From positions 2,046,001 through 2,110,000 of the forward strand of contig NZ_CP014766.1 of NCBI RefSeq assembly GCF_001611675.1: 64,000 nucleotides of DNA, read 5' to 3'. How positions within the stretch are numbered: position 1 is the first letter of the stretch; each line of letters opens with the position of its first letter. The stretch is from Pontibacter akesuensis (GTDB lineage Bacteria; Bacteroidota; Bacteroidia; Cytophagales; Hymenobacteraceae). This document shows, one piece after another, positions 15,548-24,014 of the stretch. A program made the translations under genes and the position numbers. Under the pieces are notes generated by a model. It saw only the letters and a program-made list of their open reading frames with translations, was not told the DNA's origin and did not search any database.

Positions 15548-17383
15548 ATGGCAAAATTTAACGAAAGACCTGACCGCGACAACGCGGGCGCAGGCAGAAG
15601 AGGTGCTGACAGAGACCGTTCTGACAGACCAAACAGTGATCGCGGAGAAAAGAAAATCTTTAACAGAAGAGACAAGTACGAGAAGCCGGCAGAAGGCGGT
15701 GAACGCCGTGCCTTTGGCGATAGAGACAATAGAAGAGACAACGACCGCAAACCATTTAACGCTGACAGGCGTGAGGGAGGCGAGCGCCGTTCATTTAATG
15801 CAGATAAGCGCGAAGGCGGAGAACGTCGCCCTTTCAATTCCGACAGGCGTGAGGGAGGCGAACGTCGTTCTTTCAATTCTGACAGACGGGAAGGCGGAGA
15901 GCGCCGTCCGTTCAATGCAGACAGACGCGAGGGCGGTGAAAGCCGTTCTTACGGTGATAGAAAAGAAGGTGGAGAGCGCCGCTCATTCAGCCCTGGAAGA
16001 CAGCAGGATAGCAGCGAGCGCCGCTCGTTCGGCGGCGACAGGAGAGAAGGCGAAGACCGCCGTCCTGCTGGCGACAGACGCGAAGGCGGCGAAAGACGTT
16101 CTTTTGGTGGAGACAGAAAAGAAGGTGGCGAGCGTACAGAGCGCCGTTCATTCAATTCTGACAGACCCGAAAGACGCGACTACGATAAAAAAAGCTACGG
16201 CTCAGACAGACGTGATGATAGCCGCAGTGGCGATCGCCGTGAAGGAGGCGAAAGAAGAACTTTCGGAGGCGATAGAGCCGAAGAAAGTGAAAGGCGCACT
16301 TACGGTAGCGACAGAGCTGAAGGCGGAGAGCGTCGCTCTTATGGCAGTGACAGGAGAGAGGGAGGCGAGCGCCGCCCATTCAACAACGACCGTCCGCGCC
16401 GTGAAGACGGTGAGCGCCGCAGCTACGGCAGCAACGATCGCCGTGACAGCCGCAGCGGAGAAGGCAGAAACGGCCGTGGTGATGACCGCAAGCCTGCTTA
16501 TGGCGACAAGCGCAACTCCAGAGACGATAGAGGCAGTGACCGCAGCAAAAGCTTCGGCCGCTCTGATGATCGCTTTGGCAAAGGTGAGGAGCCAAGAACG
16601 CCGGATTACAACCTGAACCGCTACAAAGACAACCCACGTATCAAAAAAACCAACCGCCTAGGCGAAGAGGAGGATGGTAGCATACGTCTGAACCGCTACA
16701 TCGCCAACGCCGGTGTTTGCTCGCGCCGTGAGGCCGATGTGCTGATCGAGTCGGGAGAGATAAAGGTAAATGGTGAGGTAGTAACGGAGATGGGCTACAA
16801 AGTACAGCCTACCGATAACGTGCACTACGGCAAAAAGCTGCTGAGCCGCGAGAAGCTGGTATACGTGCTGCTGAACAAGCCAAAGGACTTCCTGACAACG
16901 ACAGATGACCCGGAAGGCCGCAAAACGGTGATGAGCCTGGTGGCTACGGCTTCTAAGGAACGTATCTTCCCGGTTGGCCGCCTCGATAGAAACACGACAG
17001 GCTTGTTGCTGTTCACCAACGACGGCGAGCTTGCCCAGAAACTGACGCACCCGTCTAACGACATCAAAAAGATTTACCAGGTAGAGCTGGACAGGCCGCT
17101 GACCAAAGCCGATTACCAGAAAGTGGCTGAAGGCGTAGAGCTGGAGGACGGCAAAGCCGTGGTGGACGATGTAGCCCTGCTGGGTGAGTCGAGCAAGTTT
17201 GTTGGCCTGGAGATTCACATTGGCCGTAACCGCATTGTACGCCGTATTTTCGAGCACCTGGGCTACGATGTAGTGTCGCTGGACCGTGTGCAGTACGCTG
17301 GCCTTACCAAGAAGGACGTGCCGCGCGGCGAGTGGCGCTATCTGACCGAAAAAGAAGTGATCCAGCTGAAATACTTCATGTAG
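15548..17383 (+). CDS. RluB/RsuA-type pseudouridine synthase with long Arg-Glu-Gly repeat tail
   Basis: 611 residues. The C-terminal ~240 (from about residue 373) are a complete enzyme: an S4 RNA-binding domain (IRLNRYIANAGVCSRREADVLI) and the pseudouridine synthase core with catalytic Asp480 in GRLDRNTTGLL, then KIYQVELDRPL and IHIGRNRIVRRIFEHLGY. It should modify 23S rRNA as RluB does. Residues 1-~370 are low-complexity: about ten exact EGGERR units in a DRREGGERRSFN-like ~12-residue repeat, with many other Asp/Arg/Ser blocks, probably disordered and RNA-binding. The repeats create a long open second frame (15603-16616) that is not a gene. Confidence 0.9.
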   Translation: MAKFNERPDRDNAGAGRRGADRDRSDRPNSDRGEKKIFNRRDKYEKPAEGGERRAFGDRDNRRDNDRKPFNADRREGGERRSFNADKREGGERRPFNSDRREGGERRSFNSDRREGGERRPFNADRREGGESRSYGDRKEGGERRSFSPGRQQDSSERRSFGGDRREGEDRRPAGDRREGGERRSFGGDRKEGGERTERRSFNSDRPERRDYDKKSYGSDRRDDSRSGDRREGGERRTFGGDRAEESERRTYGSDRAEGGERRSYGSDRREGGERRPFNNDRPRREDGERRSYGSNDRRDSRSGEGRNGRGDDRKPAYGDKRNSRDDRGSDRSKSFGRSDDRFGKGEEPRTPDYNLNRYKDNPRIKKTNRLGEEEDGSIRLNRYIANAGVCSRREADVLIESGEIKVNGEVVTEMGYKVQPTDNVHYGKKLLSREKLVYVLLNKPKDFLTTTDDPEGRKTVMSLVATASKERIFPVGRLDRNTTGLLLFTNDGELAQKLTHPSNDIKKIYQVELDRPLTKADYQKVAEGVELEDGKAVVDDVALLGESSKFVGLEIHIGRNRIVRRIFEHLGYDVVSLDRVQYAGLTKKDVPRGEWRYLTEKEVIQLKYFM

Positions 17384-17386
17384 CAT

Positions 17387-18106
17387 ATGCGCAACCTGGC
17401 CATCGACATTGGAAATACCGGCACGAAGTATGGCATTTTTGAGGCTGGCGCGCTGGTGGAGCAAGGGTACTTTGAGGGGCAGCAAGAGCTGCCGGAGGTA
17501 CTGCTGAACCAGACGTTTGACCATGCCATTGTGGCGTCGGTGGCTGCGGGTGCAACAAGTATAAAGGAGAGGCTGCTTGTGAGCGGTAAGCTGTTGGAGC
17601 TTACCCCGCAGGCAGCCTTGCCTGTTATAAACCTGTACAAAACGCCGCAAACCCTGGGGGCCGACCGAATCGCGGCCGCTGTGGGGGCCAATTACCTGTT
17701 CCCGGGGCGCAACTGCCTTGTGTTTGATGCGGGCACCTGCATCACCCATGATTTTGTGGATGCACAGGCACAGTACCAGGGCGGCGGCATTGCACCGGGC
17801 CTGAAGATGAAATTCAAGGCGCTGCATACTTTTACCCAGCGGCTGCCGTTAGTACAGCAAACCGAGCAAAAATTTCCGCTGACCGGCAAAACCACCGAGG
17901 AGTCCATCCTGAGCGGCGTGTTGGCAGGCAGCGTAGCCGAACTCAACGGTTTTATCCAGTCTTACAGCCAAAAAGCAGCTGATTTAGTAGTTATACTTTG
18001 CGGGGGCGATGCAGCATTTTTTGAAAGTAACTTAAAAGGACGCATCTTTGTAATTCCTGAATTGGTCTTGATCGGGCTTCACAGAATATTGACACATAAT
18101 GTATAA
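17387..18106 (+). CDS. coaX: Type III pantothenate kinase
   Basis: 239 residues; phosphorylates pantothenate, the first step from vitamin B5 to coenzyme A. Visible: the phosphate loop DIGNTGTK at residues 7-14, KTPQTLGADRIAAAVGA, the catalytic DAGTCITHDF, GGGIAPGLKMKFKALHTFTQRLP and a final CGGDA motif. Begins 3 bases after the pseudouridine synthase stop, and its own stop overlaps the start of the next gene by 8 bases. Supports the same pathway as panC/panD near 42 kb. Confidence 0.95.
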   Translation: MRNLAIDIGNTGTKYGIFEAGALVEQGYFEGQQELPEVLLNQTFDHAIVASVAAGATSIKERLLVSGKLLELTPQAALPVINLYKTPQTLGADRIAAAVGANYLFPGRNCLVFDAGTCITHDFVDAQAQYQGGGIAPGLKMKFKALHTFTQRLPLVQQTEQKFPLTGKTTEESILSGVLAGSVAELNGFIQSYSQKAADLVVILCGGDAAFFESNLKGRIFVIPELVLIGLHRILTHNV

Positions 18107-19397
18107 GACATTCCGAGTACTGGTAGGCTTCGCCGCGCTTTGTTTAACGCATGTTGCGCAGGCGCAGGTTATCGGCAATACCCCCTATTCCCGCTATGGT
18201 TTGGGTGAGATTAACCATTACCAGGGCAGCATCCGAAGCGCTGGCATGGGCGGGGCGGGCATCAGTGCCGGTAACAGTTTCCAGCCCAACATTACCAACC
18301 CGGCGCTGCTGTACTACAACAGCATCACCAACTTCGACCTGAGCGGCTTTGGTGAGATCAAGAACCTGAAGAGCGAAACAGCCTCTCAGCGCGATGGCAA
18401 CGGCAACCTCTACAACCTGTCGTTGGTGGTTCCGATTTCCAAGCGATGGAGCTCTGGTGTGGGCATCCGTCCGTTCTCCACCATTAACTACGAAATCAAC
18501 GCCACCTCACAGGTACAGGGCAACCCGCAGGCTTCCATTCAGCGCGAGTACACCGGCGAGGGCGGTTTGTCTGAAGTATACTTTGCCCACGGGGTAAGGC
18601 TGTTCAGCGGCATGACAGTGGGAGCCAGCGCATCCTATCTTTTCGGCAACACCATTACGGAGGCATCTGGCACGGTGGTGGACCCAGAGCAGGCAGGTAC
18701 TAACCTTGCCCGCATTGTGCAGGTAGACCGCACCACGTACCGCGACTTCCTGTACCGCGCAGGAGTGAACTACAGGAAGAAAGTAAAAGACAAGCTGTTT
18801 GTTGGAGTGGGTGGTGTTTACAGCTTTGCCGCGGACCTGGATGCCGAACGGGATATCACGTATGAGCGCCGCTCCCAGGAGGGTGACCTGGTGGCCTTTC
18901 CGATTGCCGACGAGGACACTGTCAGCGGCACCATCCATATACCGGCCAACTGGAGCGCGGGCATCAGCTTCGATAACGCCTCCAACCTAACGGTGGCAGC
19001 AGACTTTTCTACCTACCAGTGGTCGAAGTTCAAAGACTTTAACGGCGGCAACGATAACCTGAAAGACAGCTACCGATATGCCATCGGCGCGGAGTACACG
19101 CCTGATGCAAATGCCATCGGCAGCTATTTCCAGCGCATTACGTACCGCGGCGGGCTTTACTACAACGATACCCAGTTTCAGTTAAACGGGCAGGATATAA
19201 AAGACAAAGGCGTAACAGCCGGCTTTACCCTGCCGGTGGGTCGTGGCACTATCTACGACCTGTATTTGATGAACATATCACTTGGCTACGGCCAGCGCGG
19301 CACAACTGACGCCGGCCTCATAAAAGAAGATTACTTCCAGTTTGGAGTAGGCTTTACCGTAAACAGCCGCTGGTTCCTCAAGCGCCGCATCGAATAA
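18099..19397 (+). CDS. Outer-membrane beta-barrel protein
   Basis: 432 residues with a signal peptide (MYKTFRVLVGFAALCLTHVAQAQ) and alternating-hydrophobic strands to the end, closing with an aromatic C-terminal strand (DYFQFGVGFTVNSRWFLKRRIE). The N-terminal PYSRYGLGE..N.G..R..GMGGAG pattern marks a Bacteroidota barrel family regularly found between coaX and lptC. Substrate or role is unknown; FadL-like transport or outer-membrane assembly is possible. Confidence 0.85.
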   Translation: MYKTFRVLVGFAALCLTHVAQAQVIGNTPYSRYGLGEINHYQGSIRSAGMGGAGISAGNSFQPNITNPALLYYNSITNFDLSGFGEIKNLKSETASQRDGNGNLYNLSLVVPISKRWSSGVGIRPFSTINYEINATSQVQGNPQASIQREYTGEGGLSEVYFAHGVRLFSGMTVGASASYLFGNTITEASGTVVDPEQAGTNLARIVQVDRTTYRDFLYRAGVNYRKKVKDKLFVGVGGVYSFAADLDAERDITYERRSQEGDLVAFPIADEDTVSGTIHIPANWSAGISFDNASNLTVAADFSTYQWSKFKDFNGGNDNLKDSYRYAIGAEYTPDANAIGSYFQRITYRGGLYYNDTQFQLNGQDIKDKGVTAGFTLPVGRGTIYDLYLMNISLGYGQRGTTDAGLIKEDYFQFGVGFTVNSRWFLKRRIE

Positions 19398-19416
19398 CCC
19401 CCGCTAAGACATAAAC

Positions 19417-19447
19417 AAAAAAGGCCGTTCTTGGAGCGGCCTTTTTT
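19417..19447 (+). terminator. Terminator after beta-barrel gene
   Basis: Stem AAAAAAGGCCGTTC / GAGCGGCCTTTTTT, 19 bases after the stop codon. Confidence 0.85.
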
Positions 19448-19531
19448 ATGCTAGCTACCTGTCAGAATTGCAGTTGCACAGCAATCAGCACAAAAATTGC
19501 TAACTTCACAGTAAATGATTTTTTTATACAG

Positions 19532-20071
19532 ATGCGAAACCAATGGATAGCCGCACTGCTGGCGGTGTTGCTCATGGTCGGTTCGGGGTGTGAGCGTGAC
19601 TTGAAAGACCCTGACAAGGAGGTGAAGTATACCGGCCCTACCATGGAGAACCACGACGTAACCACCCTCTACAGCGACTCGGCCAAGTTAATCACCAAAA
19701 TTAAGGCACCGGTGCAGCAGGAGTTCGAGACAGGAGACAGGGTGTTTCCCAAAGGTTTTTACGTGGAGTTCTACGATGCGCAGGGCAAGCTGGAGTCCAC
19801 GATGCGCGGGAACTACGGCAAGCAGCAGCCGGGCAAGAATTTATACTTCGCCAGCGGTAACGTGGTGGTGAACAACCTGAAGAAGCAGGAGAAACTGGAG
19901 ACAGAGGAGTTGTACTGGAACCGGAACAAGGCAAAGGTCTACACCGATAAGTTTGTTATCTTCACCACGGCAGAGCAGCGGTTGACAGGCACTGGTTTTA
20001 CCGCCAACCAGGACTTGTCGCGCTACACGATTTCTAAGGTAACAGGCGTATTTAATTTCGAAGAAGAATGA
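19532..20071 (+). CDS. lptC: LPS export periplasmic protein LptC
   Basis: 179 residues from the ATG at 19532; the frame runs upstream to 19448, but that part overlaps the terminator region. The N-terminal hydrophobic segment ends at GSGC (Cys20), a likely lipobox, so a lipid-anchored form is possible. The beta-jellyroll LptC/OstA pattern is visible: VTTLYSDSAKLITKIKAP, FPKGFYVEFYDAQGKLESTMRGNYG and GNVVVNNLKKQEKLETEELYW. It would bridge LPS between LptB2FG and LptA; lptB lies at 29676. The last codons overlap the next gene in an ATGA junction. Confidence 0.88.
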   Translation: MRNQWIAALLAVLLMVGSGCERDLKDPDKEVKYTGPTMENHDVTTLYSDSAKLITKIKAPVQQEFETGDRVFPKGFYVEFYDAQGKLESTMRGNYGKQQPGKNLYFASGNVVVNNLKKQEKLETEELYWNRNKAKVYTDKFVIFTTAEQRLTGTGFTANQDLSRYTISKVTGVFNFEEE

Positions 20072-20241
20072 ACCGGCGGCTCGTATACATCCTACTCCTT
20101 TCGCTGTCTTTCGTAGCCATGGTTATCGGCACGCACCGCAGCTTTGTGGAAAACGACGTGGTGGGCAATTACTGGCTCTTCATGATCGGTTTTATCCTGT
20201 ACATACTTTACCGGTACCTCAGAAAGAAAGATGGTGCCTAA
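20068..20241 (+). CDS. Small two-helix membrane protein, 57 aa
   Basis: Starts within the lptC stop (ATGA overlap), so the two are translationally coupled. Sequence begins MNRRLVYILLLSLSFVAMVIG and ends ILYRYLRKKDGA. Two hydrophobic helices (residues ~5-20 and ~36-50) with basic ends predict both termini in the cytoplasm. No family recognised. Its place between lptC and the CNNM/CorC gene suggests an envelope role. Confidence 0.75.
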   Translation: MNRRLVYILLLSLSFVAMVIGTHRSFVENDVVGNYWLFMIGFILYILYRYLRKKDGA

Positions 20242-20253
20242 CTTATAAAGTCC

Positions 20254-21555
20254 ATGGTTGACCCCAGTCAGATTGTTTTGCTGTTTGTAGCCCTGCTGTT
20301 CTCTGCCTTTTTCTCGGGTATGGAAATGGCCTTTATGGCCGCAAACAAAATCCAGATTGAGCTCAGCGAGAAAAACAATGTGCGCTCCGGGCGCATCCTA
20401 GGCTTCCTGCTCCGGCGCCCGGCCCGCCTGCTGGCCACCATCCTGATCGGCAATACGCTGGCGCTGGTGCTGTACGGCTTCACCATTGCCGCCCTGCTCA
20501 ACGGGGTGCTCACCAGCCTCCTCCCGGTGTACCTGCACTACCCCCTGCTTATACTTGTCCTGCAGATTTTCATTGCCTCAGTAATCGTGTTGCTCACCGC
20601 CGAGTTTCTGCCGCGGAGCCTGTTTGCCATCAACCCCAACAGAATGCTGCAGGTGCTGGCGGTGCCCATGCTGCTGCTGTACTTCCTGCTGTGGCCGGTG
20701 GTGTACCTGCTGGTGGGCCTGAGCAAGTGGGTGGCCGAGCGGGTGTTTAAGATTGAGTTTTCGGAGGATAAGCCCGTGTTCGGTTTCACGGACCTCAGCG
20801 CCTTCATCAAAAACCGCCTGTACCACCCCAGCCAGGAGCACGCCCCCGAGGTAGACCCGGAGATATTCCATAATGCCATGGAGTTTAAAACAGTGAAGGT
20901 GCGCGAGTGCATGGTGCCGCGCACTGAGATTGAGGCGGTGGACGTGGCGGCCACCATGCAGGAACTGCAGGAGGCTTTTATCGATACAGGCCATTCCAAG
21001 ATCCTGGTGTACGAGGATAGCATCGATAACATCATCGGGTACTGCCACCAGTTGGCCATGTTCAGGCAGCCGCAAAGTATAAACGAGATTCTGTCGCCGG
21101 TGAGCATGGTGCCGGAAAGTATGTTGGCCAGCGAGCTGTTTGTAAAGTTTGTGGCCGAGCACCGCAGTGTGGCTGTGGTAGTGGATGAATTTGGCGGCAC
21201 CTCTGGCATAGTTACTGTAGAGGACGTGATAGAGGAGATCTTCGGGGAGATACAGGATGAGTACGATGTGAACAAGGGCCTGCTGGAGCAGGTGGTGCCG
21301 GACAAGGGTATCTATATCCTGAGCGCCCGCCACGAAATAGACTACCTGAAAGAGAAGTATGAGCTGGACCTGCCCGAGGGGGATTACGAAACCCTGGGAG
21401 GGCTTTTCTTCTCCGCCTTCGGGGAGATCCCGCAACCCGGCGACAAGGCACAGGTGCCGCCCTTCGAAATTACCGTGCTCACCATGGATGAGAACCGCAT
21501 AGACGCCGTGAAGCTGATCAAAAACCCAGATTTTCAGGCAGATGCCAAAGGGTAA
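20254..21555 (+). CDS. CNNM/CorC-type transporter-associated protein (hemolysin family)
   Basis: 433 residues. The N-terminal DUF21/CNNM membrane domain has about four helices (residues 1-~180). A pair of CBS domains follows (~205-330; ECMVPRTEIEAVD and VVVDEFGGTSGIVTVEDVIEEIFGEI), then a C-terminal CorC/HlyC domain (~345-425; LPEGDYETLGGLFFSAFGEIP). Family members are linked to Mg/Co efflux; in Bacteroidota the related GldE acts with gliding genes, but gliding cannot be inferred here. Starts 12 bases after the small membrane protein. Confidence 0.9.
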   Translation: MVDPSQIVLLFVALLFSAFFSGMEMAFMAANKIQIELSEKNNVRSGRILGFLLRRPARLLATILIGNTLALVLYGFTIAALLNGVLTSLLPVYLHYPLLILVLQIFIASVIVLLTAEFLPRSLFAINPNRMLQVLAVPMLLLYFLLWPVVYLLVGLSKWVAERVFKIEFSEDKPVFGFTDLSAFIKNRLYHPSQEHAPEVDPEIFHNAMEFKTVKVRECMVPRTEIEAVDVAATMQELQEAFIDTGHSKILVYEDSIDNIIGYCHQLAMFRQPQSINEILSPVSMVPESMLASELFVKFVAEHRSVAVVVDEFGGTSGIVTVEDVIEEIFGEIQDEYDVNKGLLEQVVPDKGIYILSARHEIDYLKEKYELDLPEGDYETLGGLFFSAFGEIPQPGDKAQVPPFEITVLTMDENRIDAVKLIKNPDFQADAKG

Positions 21556-21571
21556 TCATTCAGATAAAAAT

Positions 21572-21602
21572 TTTGAAATTTAGCGCGATTAACCTTATTT
21601 TG
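21572..21602 (+). promoter_or_regulatory. Candidate promoter for the PpiD-like gene
   Basis: TTTG at 21572-21575 and TTATTTTG at 21595-21602 (one mismatch to TAnnTTTG) with a 19-base spacer, the usual Bacteroidota sigma-A arrangement. The ATG follows 28 bases later. Confidence 0.5.
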
Positions 21603-21630
21603 CACAATCCTTTTATAAGTTAAATAACGA

Positions 21631-23739
21631 ATGGCATTAATTAATAAGATTAGAGAGAGGTCTGGTTGGGCTGTTGGCGTTATTGCCATCGGGCTTGGCG
21701 TCTTTATAGTAGGCGGTGACCTGCTTGGTGGAAACTCAAGGCTGTTGGGCAACGATGCCACCACAGTGGGTGAAATAGCCGGCGAGGAAATCGATTTCCA
21801 GGAGTTTGACGCTGTTTTGCAGCAAGTACAAGCAGACTATGAAGGACGTGTAGGCCGTGCAGCCAACGAGGGGGAACTGGCGATGCTGCGTGAGCAGGCA
21901 TGGAACCAGCTAATCTTTAAGATAGCCCTGGAGAAAGAATATGACCGCCTGGGCCTGACCGTAACAGACGAAGAGCTGGCGGACATGGTACAGGGCAACA
22001 ACATTCACCCGGCCGTAATGCAGGCGTTCTCGAACCCGCAGACAGGCGAGTTTGACAGAAACCAGGTGGTGCAGTACCTGCAGAACCTGGACCAGACGGG
22101 CACACGCCCGATGTGGGTTAACTTTGAGCAGAGCATTGCAGCAGACCGTTTGCAAACAAAGTATGCGAACCTGCTGAGCAAGACGGTATACATTACTGAC
22201 GCAGAGGCTAAGAACTTCTACAAAGCGCAGAATGCCACAGCCAGCATGAAAGTGCTGTTCGTGCCCTACTTTACACTGGCTGATTCAGCGGTACAAGTGA
22301 CGGATGAGCAGCTGAAAGACTACTATAACCGCAACAAAGAGTTATATAAGGTAGAGGCTGGCCGCACCATCGAGTTCGTAACCATTCCGGTTTCGGCCTC
22401 AACGGAAGACAGCACTTACTACCAGCAGGAAATCGCAACGCTTTCACAGCAGTTCGCCAGTTCTACGAACGACTCTGCTTTTGTGAACACTAACTCTGAT
22501 GTGCCTTTCAACGGCACGTACCGCACGCCGGGCGAATTGCCAGAGCAACTGCGCAAGCAGCTTCCGCTGCAGGAGGGCAAAGTATACGGACCGTTCTCTA
22601 ACAATGGCACAGTGGCCCTGTTCAAGGTAGTGGATGCAAAAGAGGCTGACAAGAGCGCAGCCCGTGCCAGCCACATCCTGATCCGCCCTGAAAGCGACAC
22701 ACCAGAGGCAAAGGCTGCGGCCAAAGCAAAAGCAGAGGGTATCCTGAACCAGATTAAAGGCGGTGCAGATTTCGCACAGCTGGCCACACAGCATGGCTCT
22801 GACGGTACAGCCTCTCAAGGCGGTGACCTGGGCTGGTTCCCTGAGGGACAGATGGTGCCGGCTTTTGAAAAGGCTATTTTCGGCGCCGAAAGTGCTGGCC
22901 TGCTGCCTAACCTGGTGGAGACAGAGTATGGCTTCCATATTGTGAAGATCACCGAGCCTAAGACAAAGAACACGTACAAGATTGCCGCCGTGCAGCGCGC
23001 CATCGAGCCAAGCGAAGGTACCCGCGACGCAGCGTATTCCGTAGCCGACGAACTGGCTGGCACCAGCAGCAATGCAGAAGAGTTCCGCCAGAACGTGGCA
23101 GCTAACAAGCAACTGGTAAAGGAGGAGGCTGCTAACATCGGCAAAAATCAGATCATGGTGAACGACCTGTCAAATGCACGTGAACTGGTGCGTTGGGCGT
23201 ATGCCAAGGATACAGAAGTAGGCGATGTGTCTCCCGTATATGAGGTAGGTGATATGTTCGTGGTGGCAACCCTGACTGGCGAGCGCGAGAAAGGCTATGC
23301 TTCCATAGACAATGTGCGCGAAGAATTAACTGCCGCTGTTCGCAGCGAGGTGAAGGCACAGCAGATCATCGAGAAGCTTACGACTGCAAAAGGCACTACT
23401 CTGGAACAGATTGCAGCTGCCTATGGCCAGGAAGCCACCGTACAGTCGGCTGATAACATTACGTTTGCTTCTGCTGCCATCCCAGGTGTGGGTGTAGAGC
23501 CAGTGGCAGTAGGCAAGGCATTCGGTATGAAGCCAGGTGCCCGCACAGCTCCTTTCGAGGGACAGGGCGGCGTGCTGATGGTGGAGCTGACGAACCTGAA
23601 CCCGGCCCCGGAAATCAACGACTTCTCTAACGTAAAAGAGCAGATGCGCAGCACGCGTAGCGGCAATGCCCAGAGCAATGCCTTCGAGGCCATCAAAGAG
23701 AAATCAGAAATCGTGGATAACCGCGTACGCTTCTTCTAA
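21631..23739 (+). CDS. PpiD-like peptidylprolyl isomerase/chaperone
   Basis: 702 residues anchored by one N-terminal transmembrane helix (SGWAVGVIAIGLGVFIVGGDLL), with the rest periplasmic. A SurA-N-like chaperone region (residues ~35-230) is followed by a parvulin rotamase domain at ~340-440, recognised by ARASHILIRPESDTPEAKAAA, GADFAQLATQHGSDG and GGDLGWFPEGQMVPAFEKAIF. Two further degenerate parvulin-like regions follow. PpiD helps outer-membrane proteins fold as they leave SecYEG. It sits downstream of the lptC cluster and the CNNM gene. Confidence 0.92.
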   Translation: MALINKIRERSGWAVGVIAIGLGVFIVGGDLLGGNSRLLGNDATTVGEIAGEEIDFQEFDAVLQQVQADYEGRVGRAANEGELAMLREQAWNQLIFKIALEKEYDRLGLTVTDEELADMVQGNNIHPAVMQAFSNPQTGEFDRNQVVQYLQNLDQTGTRPMWVNFEQSIAADRLQTKYANLLSKTVYITDAEAKNFYKAQNATASMKVLFVPYFTLADSAVQVTDEQLKDYYNRNKELYKVEAGRTIEFVTIPVSASTEDSTYYQQEIATLSQQFASSTNDSAFVNTNSDVPFNGTYRTPGELPEQLRKQLPLQEGKVYGPFSNNGTVALFKVVDAKEADKSAARASHILIRPESDTPEAKAAAKAKAEGILNQIKGGADFAQLATQHGSDGTASQGGDLGWFPEGQMVPAFEKAIFGAESAGLLPNLVETEYGFHIVKITEPKTKNTYKIAAVQRAIEPSEGTRDAAYSVADELAGTSSNAEEFRQNVAANKQLVKEEAANIGKNQIMVNDLSNARELVRWAYAKDTEVGDVSPVYEVGDMFVVATLTGEREKGYASIDNVREELTAAVRSEVKAQQIIEKLTTAKGTTLEQIAAAYGQEATVQSADNITFASAAIPGVGVEPVAVGKAFGMKPGARTAPFEGQGGVLMVELTNLNPAPEINDFSNVKEQMRSTRSGNAQSNAFEAIKEKSEIVDNRVRFF

Positions 23740-23762
23740 GCTACCCGCGCATCCTATACTTC

Positions 23763-23795
23763 AAGAGCCACTCCCCGCAAGGAGTGGCTCTTTTA
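23763..23795 (+). terminator. Terminator after PpiD-like gene
   Basis: 12-bp stem AAGAGCCACTCC / GGAGTGGCTCTT with loop CCGCAA and a T tract. Confidence 0.85.
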
Positions 23796-24014
23796 TTTGT
23801 GTGCAAAGCAAGTATGATAAGTTTGAGGAGCTTTAACGGTCATTAACCACCAGCCATCGCTATACTTCACAAACCAAAGTATGGGAACGGGCGGGACAAG
23901 TATAAGCAACCACCAAACCAAAAACAGACTGCGAAATCCAAACTGATTTGGTATATTAATAGTTAAGGAAGAAGGACATACCAAGGCACAAAGCCGAAGC
24001 GTTTTAAAGAAGCT

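Noticed and set aside
15603..16616. 337-codon + strand frame in the RluB gene's repeat region
   Set aside because: Shadow frame produced by the Arg/Glu/Gly repeat; Ala/Glu/Thr-rich with no domain, and fully overlapped by the real gene.
16658..17827. 389-codon minus-strand frame
   Set aside because: Antisense to the pseudouridine synthase and coaX, both with complete motif sets; composition is His/Gln/Leu-rich as in shadow frames.
20578..21435. 285-codon minus-strand frame
   Set aside because: Antisense to the CNNM/CorC gene.
23793..23984. 63-codon minus-strand frame after the PpiD-like gene
   Set aside because: Partly hydrophobic, but it begins in an AAGTAT-rich gap with no context; too little support to call a gene.
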